Positions 48,467 through 64,000 of a stretch of DNA of 64,000 nucleotides are shown here, piece after piece (the stretch's first letter is position 1; each line of letters begins with the position of its first letter). The position numbers and the translations under genes were made by a program. The notes below the pieces were generated by a model. It was not told where the DNA came from. It searched no databases and worked only from the letters and a program-made list of their open reading frames with translations. Source of the stretch: Neofusicoccum parvum (taxonomy: Eukaryota > Ascomycota > Dothideomycetes > Botryosphaeriales > Botryosphaeriaceae); assembly GCA_020912385.1 (NCBI GenBank), contig CP087209.1, positions 1,736,001 to 1,800,000 on the forward strand, written 5' to 3'.

Positions 48467-48780
48467 CAGGGAACTCAAAATGAGACGAGCGGTTGGAGAT
48501 ACGAAACCACGGAACAATCAAAATCAAGTTAAAGGGGAAGGGAACGAAGGTTAGCTATTACTTTTGACGTCGCCGCTTAATAGTTGTATTTACTGTCGCT
48601 TGAGTCCATGCCCGTCTCAGTGATTGTCGATTTGCGCATTCAAGCTTACGGCATCCAGGGAGAAGAAGAACTTTTGTCTACATGCGGTATAGGCGCACCT
48701 AATCTAAGCTCATTCCCTGATTCGCTCTTCCCTTTATCTTCTCGTGTCAAGCCTTCTAACGTGCTCTTTTCATAAGATAG
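48467..48780. other. Convergent intergenic region
   Basis: About 310 bases between the charged-protein frame and the TrpRS stop. Nothing recognised. Confidence 0.5.
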
Positions 48781-50267
48781 TCACTTCTTCTCAGCCTCCT
48801 TCTTCTCTGGCTTCTTCGGGTTGGGGTTTCCCTTCCATTCCAACTTCCTCGGCTTCATGTAACTTTGCAACACCTCGTCCGAAACCTTGGCCCTACGCTC
48901 CTGGAAGCCTTTGACGTAGGTCTGCATAAGCTTGATACACTCCTTCTTCATCTCGCCTGTCAGAAGCTCGCCCTTCTTGTAGCTGTCATACAGCGTCTTC
49001 AACTTCTCGTCGTCATCCTCGAAGTATGTGATGTACTGGTAAGCAACATCAATATCCGGGTTGCCGCCTAGCTCGCGGTGCAGCTCGAGGGTCTCCTGGC
49101 CACCGGAGAAAGCATGGCTGTTGATCTTCTTCTGAATTTGCTTGGGTGTATCCGACATAAAGATAGCGCTGTTGGGGTTGCTAGCGCTCATCTTGCCGCC
49201 AGCACCTTGAAGGGCCGTCATGAACTTGGAGTGGATAAGCGCCGGTTTCGGGACAGGGTGCTTCATACGGTGCGAGTTCTCGCGGACAAGGCGGAAGTAA
49301 GGGTCCTGATCGATACCGCAGGGGATCAAACAAGGAATCTGGGCAGTCTTCTTGTTTCGGAAGTCGGAGTTCGGGTCATCGCCCCAGATCTCGGGGTACG
49401 ACGTAGCGAAAGCGGCAACACACTGGAACATGGGGAAGAAAATGCGCCCGGTGTTGGTGCTACGGAGACGGATCCATCAGCGCATGCTCACAGTGAAACA
49501 GAACAGACCTATAGCTCACCTGCCGTCAAAGCCAAAAGCGCCGCGAACCTGGTTGAAAGTGACGAGCTTGGAGAACTCCCAGGCATTGATCATCATGTGG
49601 CCTCCGCTGTAACCAATGTGCTTCAGATCGCTGTAGATGAAGGTCTTCTTTTGGTCAAAGCCAAGGGCAATGATATCCTTGGCATTGTCGCGGGCGCACT
49701 GCATGGTCTCCTCGAAGGTCAGGTTGTCCTTGAACAGGGCCTTCTCATCGTCCGTCAACATGATGACGAGCGGGACGTCGAAGACATCCTGCAGCCACTT
49801 GGTGAACTCGAAGGGAATGGTGTGGCCAATGTGCATGCTATCCGACGAGGGGCCGCGGCCGGTGTAGAGGAAGAAGGGGCGGCCCTGCTCGTAGTAGTTG
49901 AGGATGAGGTCGAAGTCGCGGTGGGAGAAGAAGAGGCCGCGCCTGAGCCAGCGGTGGGGCTTCTTGCCGGTGACGCGCTCGAAACGCTCGAGGAGCGGCT
50001 CGTCGATCAGCTTGGTGTTCCACTTGCTGGGCATTCGTCAGCGCACCGAGGCCAGATAAAGAACGGGAGCGGAGCACGGTACCGCGAGATGGCCTCGTAG
50101 TCGAAGGCGAGGGTGTTGCCCTCGTCATCGACGGCAGCAGACACATCCCAAGGGTTGATCTCCTGCTCGGCGGCCTTCTTGACGGGCTCGGTGGCCGTCT
50201 CGGCCAGCGACAGGGCGGCGACCGACGGCGGCTCGCCGGGCTCGCTGGCGGGCTGCTTCTCGGCCAT
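48781..50267 (-). CDS. WRS1: Cytosolic tryptophanyl-tRNA synthetase
   Basis: Class I aminoacyl-tRNA synthetase that charges tRNA-Trp with tryptophan in the cytosol. Exons (minus): 50267-50083, 50026-49520, 49459-48781, 456 aa, close to the eukaryotic norm. An N-terminal Ala/Glu-rich extension of about 40 residues precedes [14 protein letters not shown]. The HIGH signature appears in [18 protein letters not shown], and the KMSKS-type loop as [14 protein letters not shown]. Other eukaryotic TrpRS features are [21 protein letters not shown] and [17 protein letters not shown]. The C-terminus is a Lys/Glu-rich tail. Introns have good signals (CTGAC branch points). No mitochondrial presequence is apparent. 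Confidence 0.97.
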
Positions 50268-50664
50268 GGCTGGGGGCGCAGTGCGATTGGGGATCGGAGG
50301 CGTCTGGCGACGCTGAGCGACGGGCACCGGGGCGGGCGTGGGCGACGGCGGGCGATGCACACTTTGGGCACGGAAGAGTCACAGCGGGGTCGCAGTGCTG
50401 TTTTGCGGACAGCCCACCTGCTGCACCAGCCACGTGCGGCTGTGCGCGCCAGTGCCAGTTCCCCGCTCGGTTGCGCCCGTCGCCACCGGAGAGTCGGCGC
50501 GATCTGCCCGTGTCTGGAGACCATCACCAGAGCGCGACGGCCCATTGGAAAGCAAGCGCGCACCAGTCTTCCGCCGCTCCCCCCCGCTGCTGCATCTCCG
50601 CCCTTCGTTGCTCGACGCCTCCATCTCGCTCTCCCTCCCCGTCGAGAATGCCAACGCCTCCACG
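50268..50664. promoter_or_regulatory. Bidirectional promoter of TrpRS and PRELI/Ups gene
   Basis: 397 bases between divergent ATGs. GC-rich, no TATA box. The PRELI-side leader is C/T-rich, and its ATG lies in a good context (CCACGATGG). Confidence 0.6.
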
Positions 50665-51486
50665 ATGGTGAAGTTCTACGACAGCTCCTTCAGCTACGAC
50701 TACTCTTTCCCCGCCGTCACCCTCGCCTACTTCCTCCGCTACCCAAACCCGTACTCGACCCATGTGCTCTCCACCGATGTCATCGAGCGCCGCTTCGACC
50801 CGGACACCCAGGAGCTGCACACGGTTCGCCTGCATCTGAAGCGCTCCAAGCTGCCGGGCGCCGTGCTGAAAATCCTGCCGAAGTCGCTGCTGGGCGCTTC
50901 CGCTGCAGGCGACACCCAGAGCTACATCCTCGAGCACAGCGTCGTCAACGTCCGAGAGGGATGGATGGATACCATCAGCCAGAACCTCGAGTGGACTGGC
51001 GTGCTCAGTGTTGTTGAGCGGCAGCTGTTCCGCCGCCCCGCCGACATCTTCCGGAGCAACAACTGCGAGAAGAGTGCCGCCGCCCACGGCCTGCTCGAAG
51101 GCTGTCTCAATGAGACCACCGAAGTCAAGACAACCGTCACCCTACACTCCAAGATTGGCGAGAATATCCGGAAGAGGCGTGCCGCCAAGGCTGCCGCCGA
51201 TGCGAAGGCTGCCGAGCTCGAGGAGGAGCAGCCGGCGAAGGTCGGCTTCTTCAAGTCCTGGTCGACCGCCTCCATCCAGCGGTCCATCGAGCTCATTGGC
51301 CTCAAGCGTGCCGAGAAGAGCCAGCCAAATGCCAAGGAGGGCATGAAGATCGTGCTGCAGCGAATGCGCCAGGGCGGGCTCGTCGCCGTGCTCGAGGGTA
51401 TGCGCCAGGACCGCGAGAAAATCCTCATGGGCCACGCACCCTCCAAGAGCTCACGCGGCGGCAACGACGTCAACGATCGTTCATAA
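50665..51486 (+). CDS. PRELI/MSF1-domain mitochondrial lipid-transfer protein (Ups family)
   Basis: Ups/PRELI proteins work in the mitochondrial intermembrane space with Mdm35 and move phosphatidic acid or phosphatidylserine between the membranes, feeding cardiolipin and PE synthesis. This single-exon gene encodes 273 aa. The PRELI/MSF1 domain spans about residues 1-175 (VKFYDSSFSYDYSFPAVT at the N-terminus, NPYSTHVLSTDVIERRFD, ILEHSVVNVREGWMD, TVTLHSKIGENIRKRR). The Arg and DxxERR-like positions fit the family. A C-terminal extension of about 100 residues is Ala/Glu/Lys-rich with a predicted helix and is longer than in yeast Ups1 (175 aa). Whether it matches Ups1 or Ups2/3 cannot be decided here. 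An ATG-rich frame extends upstream but starts within the promoter. Confidence 0.93.
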   Translation: MVKFYDSSFSYDYSFPAVTLAYFLRYPNPYSTHVLSTDVIERRFDPDTQELHTVRLHLKRSKLPGAVLKILPKSLLGASAAGDTQSYILEHSVVNVREGWMDTISQNLEWTGVLSVVERQLFRRPADIFRSNNCEKSAAAHGLLEGCLNETTEVKTTVTLHSKIGENIRKRRAAKAAADAKAAELEEEQPAKVGFFKSWSTASIQRSIELIGLKRAEKSQPNAKEGMKIVLQRMRQGGLVAVLEGMRQDREKILMGHAPSKSSRGGNDVNDRS

Positions 51487-51496
51487 CGTGTATCAA

Positions 51497-51529
51497 AAGG
51501 AAGAAGGAAAAGGAAAAAGGAAAAAGGAA
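51497..51529 (+). repeat. Purine-rich simple repeat (GGAAAAA)n in 3' flank
   Basis: A run of GGAAG/GGAAAA/GGAAAAA units directly follows the PRELI/Ups stop codon and probably lies in its 3' untranslated region. Confidence 0.8.
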
Positions 51530-52832
51530 CAACGGACAGGAGTTGATATTCAGCGTTGGCGCTCAGGACAAATGGGGATTCTCACATTACATACTCTTCT
51601 TGACTAAGCTCAGTCGGTGTATTTCTTATTGGTCAACATTCTCGGCGTGTACAGTATTCGGATTCCGGACGCTTGAGAAGAGGTGATCCGCAACTGGAAA
51701 ACGAAAAGCATCTCCCTTTCTCACGCTGTGTTTTCCCTGTCTGCTCTTGTCTGTTTGCGCGTATCCAGGGGCTGGTATGGAGTCACGTGGTCCTCTCGTC
51801 ACGATCGTTTCACGCGTACTCTTGGGCTACTCGCTTGGTGTTTGTGATTCCGCGCGCAAGGCTGTGTCGTTTCCCGTCCGTTTTCGTTTGTTGTTCCGTC
51901 GTTCTTCACCCCGTTCGTGTCAGCGGCCGCAATCGCTGCTTCCCGTCCCAACATGCCCTTGGCCTCGGTTCCCCGCCAACTTTCCGTTCCGGTAGGAATT
52001 CCGACTATCTCTGCAGCCTGCTCCCCAACGACACACTTTCTGTTTCGCAGCAACTTAGGAATTCTTCATCTTTCGGACGCTCCTTCTTTCGCGCAACCGT
52101 CAACTCCACCTCGGCACGACTGCTTCTTGGTCCCCCATCCTTTGGTCGCTGCCTACCCGGAAGACATGTCATTCATCGTTAAAGGCGTTCCTAGGTCATT
52201 TTCCCACACTTCCCGCAAGGACTACCATTCGAGGGTGTTTTGGACGGCGTATGGTGCAGGCACATCATTCCTAAGCATCTCGGCCTTCTTGCACGGCTTC
52301 CGCATAGATGTTTCAACGCCCGGTCTCGTCGCGCCCTCCAGTGTTTTCGCTCGATCTCATGTCCACCAAAGTTTCGACAAGCGCGAACCTTTCGTGGTCC
52401 ACCCAAGCTTCATGCTTCACCTCTGATGGCTGAAATTCATCCACGAAGCGCTTATCACACTAGCCGACGTGCAGCATATCAGGTGCCGAAATCGTCATCC
52501 GCCGCTTCATCTAACGGACCCCCTTCGCTTCTGAATCCCTAACTATGGCGACAGTTGGTCAATCGCGCGCCGGGATGTGGAGCAGTTCGCCAAGCACCAA
52601 GGCATACCAAGCAGTGCGCCATTCTCATCCGCAAGAATGCCCCAACCCCAATGTACACCTACCTTGGAGCCTGTAGTCCATGAGAATCGAATTACGTACG
52701 CGACTATCGGCCTATGTGGAACTGTGGTTCGGGATTACGAAGCGACGATCCATTCAGTGTGCTTGCCTCCGTTACCTCTTCACAGTAAGTGACCAAACTG
52801 GTTTTCTCAGATCCCGTCGTACCGCATGATTA
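51530..52832. other. Intergenic region with unresolved short frames
   Basis: Frames at 51673-52182 and 51917-52426 overlap on the plus strand, and one could splice at 51992 (GTAGGA) to 52051 (TTCGCAG), giving a short Ser/Arg-rich peptide starting at 51953. A 44-codon ATG frame begins at about 52544. None is recognisable; a small plus-strand gene may be present but cannot be modelled. Confidence 0.3.
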
Positions 52833-53141
52833 TTATCTGTCGAGAAGGCAGTTCATGGTTTGTCTTAGCAACTTTTGCGGAGAATTCAAATACACTATCT
52901 GAAGGAAGCATTCAAATGCTAGTCTCATCCCGATCTGATATTCGTGAAGAGCAGGAGAGCTGATTAAGGTATCGCAGCATTTGCATTCCCTGTTCTCTGG
53001 GAGGTACTCCTCAAGGATTCTCAAAAACCCAACGGCCCGAAGGACTACAGGAGGAAACAGCAGGTTGTTCTGGCATAAGCTTAAGCGGTAGATAGGCATC
53101 ACAATGCGAGGAGCATTCACAAAGCGACGGAGTTGCTGCAT
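52833..53141 (-). CDS. Small hypothetical protein, 102 aa
   Basis: A single ATG-initiated frame (MQQLRRFVNAPRIVMPIYR at the start) with balanced, protein-like composition, including a Cys pair (ECKCCDTLI) and helical-looking sequence (GMRLAFECFLQIVYL). No signal peptide or known family recognised. It sits downstream of the L-domain gene on the same strand. Overlapping frames on the plus strand are less protein-like. Could be a chance frame in AT-richer DNA. Confidence 0.3.
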   Translation of the reverse strand: MQQLRRFVNAPRIVMPIYRLSLCQNNLLFPPVVLRAVGFLRILEEYLPENRECKCCDTLISSPALHEYQIGMRLAFECFLQIVYLNSPQKLLRQTMNCLLDR

Positions 53142-53381
53142 GATTGTTGCGCCTTCGACGCGACGGTGTGGTCATGATTTATAAGTGATGTCTATACAAA
53201 GCCTTGTTATGTTCCGTAAACTACAGAATTTGGATTATCGCCGCTAAATTGTTCAAGCACATAGTTCCACAGATTATGGTATTGCATTTCTTCCTGGTAA
53301 ACGTCGAAGGGTATTCCACGCAACAAACTAACACTCCAGCTGCCGTAATGGTGCCCCCTCTCCAGTGCAGCCTTCTCAATA

Positions 53382-54949
53382 TCACTTATCCCTACCAAAC
53401 TCGTCGGAGTACCTCGGAGGCGGCGTCATAGCAGAGGCTGGAGGCGGAGGCAGGATCTTATTTCTATCAACCGCTGACCGATTGACCGGTGGCGGTGACG
53501 GACGAGGAGGACGTGGTGGCCTCGAAGAGCCCGGTCTAGGCCTACTGTTGACCGTAGGAATAATGACCCTCTTGGCCTTCAACTTTCTGTTCTTCAGCAC
53601 GTTACGCCCCACCACTGTGCCGAATATGGTCAACACGACGAAGGCGATGATGAACATCTCCCACCATTTCAGCCCGTTTCCCCCCTGTTTGTGGTTGTGA
53701 GAGCTGGGTGTGGGAGTGGGAGTCGGGGTGGCGATGCCCCCGTAAGGAGGTGTGGTCGTATGTGAGATGTCGTCGTATCGGGACGATGCAGATCTGCAGG
53801 AGTAGCCGCCCTCGTAGGAGTAATCTGAGCCATAGTAGCGGAGGCAAGGGAAGTTCTGATCCGTCTCGTAGTGAACTTGGCCGATTGTGTGTTCTACAGT
53901 GCTGGATAGGCTGTGGAAAACTTGTTAGTCACTGTAGCTTATTCCCTTGCTGGTGTACCGGAGGTCTGGACAAGACATCTAAACAATACTACGTACTTTT
54001 TGAAGCTGCCAGTGTATCTCAAGTTTCCACCAACGCTTTTGAGGGCCTCGAACGGCATAATTTCGAGTTCCGGACTTCCCGTCACTTCAAGGTTTCCCCG
54101 AACATTGGTGAGCAAGGGAGCGATCACACTTCCCAGCTTAGCATTGTCCTTGATATTGAAATCTCCCCTGACTTCGACGAGCTTTGGCAGGTCCAATGTG
54201 GTGAAGTTGCCGTCCCATTCGGCGACCCAACTAGACGACGCCCCGATCTGCTCCACCGAGATTTTCTCGGCCCACTCAAGCTCCGGGAAGGACACGGTCG
54301 CACCGACGCTATTATCGCGGATCTCGAGTCGGTTCGTGACGGTCTTGAGGTTTGGCAGGGTTACGTTCATCATCGCACTGTTGTTGGCGACGTGGACGAA
54401 GTCCACCGTCTCGAGGTCGACGATTTCGCCCAGGTCCTTGATTCCGGTAAAGACGAGGGAAAGTCGATCAACGTGTTTGATCTGAGGGTTGCCGTTATTT
54501 CCCTCCATAGGCACAGAATCCCAATCCAGGTCCTTGACGGTGTGGAGGTTGCGGTAAGCCATGTCGGTTATTCCGGTGGCGACGACATGGAACCGATCAA
54601 CCTTCTGGAGCTCACCGAGATCGAGATAGTTGATCCTCTGCACGCTGACCTCGAGGGTGCCCTGGATTTCTTCGACGCCGCGGAGGAAGAAGGCACTTTC
54701 AGCGTCCGTGGCAACGGCAATGCTGCCAGTGAACGTCTTGCATGGGATCGTGGAAGTGGCTTGGTCCGCTCTAACGGTCGTGGTCCCGTCGATGCTGCAG
54801 AGGTCTGTAGAGCAAACAGTCAGCGGGTTGTCCAATTTAGTGCAAATCCATCTTGTAGTGATCTGCGTTCCTCAAAACACAAACCAGTGCTTACCCCCCA
54901 AGGCCGCTGGGACGAAGAGCGCGCAAAGTGTGAGCACGTGCTTGAGCAT
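53382..54949 (-). CDS. Receptor L-domain (Ecm33/Sps2-like) surface protein with one TM segment
   Basis: Predicted cell-surface protein. Exons (minus): 54949-54895, 54804-53997, 53910-53382, 463 aa; an in-frame ATG at 54988 would add 13 residues. A signal peptide (MLKHVLTLCALFVPAALG) is followed by a Cys-containing start (DLCSIDG). Leucine-rich receptor-L-type repeats come next (IQGTLEVSVQRINYLDLGEL, VTNRLEIRDNSVG, KLVEVRGDFNIKDNAKL, RGNLEVTGSPELEI), as in the Ecm33/Sps2 family. A Cys/Tyr-rich and Thr/Pro linker leads to one membrane span (FIIAFVVLTIFGTVVG), then a basic, proline-rich cytosolic tail (RPPRPPRPSPPPVNR). Ecm33 proteins are usually GPI-anchored; here a TM plus tail replaces the anchor, suggesting a link to SH3 proteins inside the cell. 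Function inferred. Confidence 0.85.
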
Positions 54950-54988
54950 CTTGGCACGGCTGGAGAATTTGTGACAATATTGGTTCAT

Positions 54989-55940
54989 GGTCAAGAATAT
55001 CTAGATCAGTTATCCGTAGTCCATGAGGTTGGATGTCAAGCGAGGCTTGGTTTGGCTAGGAGAAAGAGTGTACATCAGGGATCCAGTTGTCTTTTATGCT
55101 GTGCCTCGTGGCGATTTTCAGCCTGATGAGGCCAAGCATTGCGATCCTTCATCGTATTCAGTCTTGGAAGCGGACAAAAAGGGATTTGGCCAGGACCCGA
55201 CCCGCTGACCGGACAGGAAGGAATGCAGCTGCATGTAATGGGCGGTATTGTGCTATGTCTACCCAACGAATCCTCCATAAATTACCAAGCCACCAGGCTT
55301 GGCGACTTTGGGTGGAAAGACCGGGCAATCGGCAAAGAAGGGAACGGTGCAAGGTGGTCGCATCACCGTAGTACAGGGTTCGGCTGCAGCCGACGACTAG
55401 TGCGGCTTGATAACAAGCAAGACTTGTGTAGAGTTGAAGCATTCGGCCGGACGTAAAAGTCCTCGAAGAAACATGTTTGTCGAAGCCATCCGCACAGACG
55501 CCCCGACTCTCCACAGCCAAGGGCAGTCCGAGCCCAGCCAGTCCGCTGAAGAAGCTGAATCTCCCATGGTAGCTGTATGCAGGTCCTGGACGACGGTTAA
55601 GGCTGTGCTTGAGCTTGATCACAGGGCACCAACCGGTTTGGGCTGCCGCTTACCCGACTTGGCAGGCAGACATGGCTGACTTGCAGAGCATCATGTGCTC
55701 GTGTACTTGCGCCACGGAGCAGGCAGCAATGGCGAGCCTGCTCTCCAGCAAAGTGGGGCCTGTCGCTTGGGCATTCGCTTCGCCATAGTCGTACCACGCC
55801 AACTGGAGGGGGTCGTCAATTAGTCTGCCCACCCATAGTTGCTTTCCCCGAGATGCGTCAAAGAACGATTCATTTGTCTGTACATACAGCATCCGCTCTA
55901 ATTCCAAGTGTGGCAGAGCTTTACCTCGCCATCCACCGCT
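54989..55940. other. Intergenic region between L-domain gene and MFS pump
   Basis: About 950 bases. Contains the L-domain gene promoter (minus) and the 3' flank of the MFS pump (minus). Frames up to 154 codons (55158-55622, minus) show no recognisable sequence. Confidence 0.5.
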
Positions 55941-57876
55941 CTACATGGTCACGGCCACATGATTATTCATGTACTTCTTGATGTCCCCCAGGAACAAGCT
56001 GCATATGATGCTTACTCCACCGAAAGCAATCGACACGTAGTACACGTACGGATACTGTGGCTGCGTTAGTTTTCAACAGATAATCGAGCAGAAGGCAGAG
56101 GGGGCCTACCGCGTAAGCATACGACTCTTGTCCGGCATGGATCAACGTCTGCACCTGCGCGTCCGTGATGTTGGGGAACTCATAGAACAAGTCCAGCAGA
56201 CCCGCGACGGTGATCTCCACCACTTTCGTCAACATCTCAGGATCCGTTGTCTGGAGCGTCACCGCCGCAGTTGGCACGAGGATGAGTTCTGTCGCCGCAT
56301 ACTTGAACTTCTCGGCGAATACGTTGTAATATACGCTGTAGCCGATGGCGCCGCCGAGCACCCGGATGGCCAGCGTCAGCGCCGTCACCGTTGCGATCAG
56401 CTCATCTGGGCAGATGATGTTGGTGATGATGCTTGCTGGGACGACGATTCCTCCGATGCCGAGACCTGCGATGGTGAGGACTATGTAGACGAGCCAGATG
56501 TTGTCGGTGCGCAGAGCAGCCATGGCACCGCCTCCGGCTGTCATGAATATGCAGGACCCAAGCATGAGACCACGGATGTGGCCGCGCGTGTAAGTCAGCA
56601 AGGCAAGCACGATGACGGCGCCGGCCAAGATGGAAAATCCGAGTGGAATGTTGCGGATGCCGACGGCGGTCGGATCGTGCCCATATTCGTTGTAGGATTG
56701 CGTGGGCCAGAAGAGGAGAACACTGAAGAAGTTGGCACCAGAAATGAAGGTGATGACTGGATGCTGATTAGCTAGGAAAATGTCGCATTTGGTCGCAGAC
56801 TTACCCAAAGTCAGCATTAGAATCCGTGGCTCCTGCTTGATGCTCGACGGGAACATTGGGTATGTTGCGAAACGCCACTCCCAGACGAGGAACGCAATGA
56901 TGAGAGCAACTCCGATGAAAAGCGGTACCAGTGTGTGGGCCGATGTCCAAGGATAGTTGTATCCTCCCCATTGGAGCCCGGCCATGAAGAGCAGGAGCCC
57001 GGAAATTGACAGGAAGCCGCCAACATAGTCAATACGCTTCAGAACTTCTCGCCTGGACAGACCGGATGTGTTGGACCGCGGAGGAGGGTGATAGAAGATG
57101 ACGGTCAGGACCAGTCCAATAAAGGCCCACATGGCGCACCAAAAGCCGATCCATCGCCAGCTTCCGTAGTGAGCCACCCATTGGCCCCAGAGCACGGACG
57201 GGCAGAAAGGTACAATGGTGCTGGACCAGGTCAGCTCTAGTCAGCTCCACGCTCTTGTGTCATTCACTTACAGGATCATCCAAGCGTTGTATTTGCCCCT
57301 CTTCCGGGTTGGTGCAATTTCGGAAGTCACAGCAAGAGCCGTCAACTCCAGGATGCCGGCTCCGATTCCAGCCAAGGCCATGCCGCAAATGAAAATGTTC
57401 ATAGTGTGACAAGTCGAAGTGACGATGTTTCCAACGATCAGGAAAACGGCCCCGATGATGGCCGTGTAACGTCTTCCGAAGAGATCAGAGAGGGATCCGA
57501 CGAAGGGACAGACCGCAGCCAACGCCAGCAAGTTTGCCAGCACGAACCAGACCCATCTATCAATGCCACCGATGTCGCCATAGATGTAAGGGGGGATTGC
57601 GCCGTAAAGATACAGTGGGATTTGAGAACCAGTCCAGAGGAACGCCATGGCGACGAAGGGCATAAAGCGGCGAACCGTCATCTACTCCCCGCTTAGTTCC
57701 CGACGGGCACACGCACAGCGGGTGGAACATACCTTGGGCTCTTCTTCAGATCCCACATCACCCACTTGGCCGGATCCGGCCGGTGACACGCTCTCGACCT
57801 TGGAAACATCTTCAAGGTAGAATGTGCCATTCTTCTCCACGTCCCCGGGCGATGCGTGAGCATCTCTCTTGTCCAT
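55941..57876 (-). CDS. TRI12-type MFS efflux transporter
   Basis: Predicted 14-TM drug:proton antiporter-type pump of the fungal TRI12 family, named after a trichothecene efflux pump; members also export other metabolites or siderophores. Exons (minus): 57876-57733, 57681-57272, 57220-56805, 56756-56110, 56054-55941, 576 aa. An acidic cytosolic N-terminus of about 48 residues is followed by TM1 (FMPFVAMAFLWTGSQ). The MFS motif A loop is GSLSDLFGRRYTAIIG. Motif C-like glycines are in GMALAGIGAGILELTALAV. Later helices include GLMLGSCIFMTAGGG and VLTIAGLGIGGIVVPASII. The C-terminus ends DIKKYMNNHVAVTM. All four introns have standard signals. No biosynthetic genes stand beside it, so the substrate is unknown. 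Confidence 0.9.

Positions 57877-64000
<6,124 letters not shown>

Noticed and set aside
49078..50100. 340-codon plus-strand frame opposite TrpRS
   Set aside because: Antisense shadow of an unmistakable synthetase gene, also crossing its introns.
53708..55126. 472-codon plus-strand frame opposite the L-domain gene
   Set aside because: It is the exact antisense of a gene with signal peptide, repeats and TM segment and shows no recognisable protein; GC-biased third positions keep the opposite strand open.
55941..57876. TRI12-type pump as part of a mycotoxin gene cluster
   Set aside because: No terpene cyclase, PKS, NRPS or P450 gene lies in the window; neighbours are a wall protein and AROM. 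The family name does not imply the substrate.

Overview
The window is nuclear DNA of a filamentous ascomycete (Pezizomycotina; Dothideomycetes is my best but unproven guess). The evidence is short 50-130 nt introns with fungal donors (GTAAGT, GTATGT, GTGAGT) and CTAAC/CTGAC branch points, an AROM pentafunctional shikimate protein, a group of fungus-specific families (fungal transcription-factor domain, hybrid histidine kinase, TRI12-type MFS pump, DUF6594, Inn1/Fic1-like C2 protein), and GC-rich intergenic DNA. No rRNA, tRNA, CRISPR, transposon or viral gene was recognised.

Layout. 2.1-4.6 kb: 11-exon sugar transporter (+). 8.0-10.7 kb: SAM + HMG-box + fungal transcription-factor-domain regulator (-), divergent from a hybrid histidine kinase (+, 12.1-16.8 kb). 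17.5-19.1 kb: IFRD-family protein (-). 20.1-20.6 kb: small unknown gene (-). 20.6-25.9 kb: repeat-bearing gene-poor DNA. 25.9-29.3 kb: 952-aa C2H2 transcription factor (-), followed by a 5.7 kb GC-rich desert upstream of it. 35.0-37.0 kb: GUF1 (-), sharing a 541 bp promoter with MAD2 (+, 37.6-38.5 kb). 39.6-42.0 kb: C2-domain Inn1/Fic1-like cytokinesis protein (-). 44.3-46.0 kb: intronless protein with five CCHC zinc knuckles (+). 46.4-47.4 kb: DUF6594 membrane protein (-). 47.9-48.5 kb: poorly resolved charged protein (+). 48.8-50.3 kb: cytosolic tryptophanyl-tRNA synthetase (-), divergent from a PRELI/Ups lipid-transfer protein (+, 50.7-51.5 kb). 53.4-54.9 kb: receptor-L-domain membrane protein (-). 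55.9-57.9 kb: TRI12-type MFS pump (-). 59.6 kb to the end: AROM (+), cut by the window edge inside its last domain.

Gene models were built by hand. For every spliced gene the exon lengths sum to a multiple of three and the joined protein reads through the expected family motifs. The genes are mostly independent housekeeping or regulatory loci rather than a pathway cluster. Functional threads are signalling and transcription (histidine kinase, two regulators), mitochondrial function (GUF1, PRELI/Ups), cell division (MAD2, Inn1-like) and transport. The most interesting points are a candidate 3-nt microexon in the histidine kinase, two GC-AG introns, the intronless five-knuckle protein, a receiver domain with a long insertion, and a SAM-HMG-fungal-TF-domain fusion with questionable splicing.
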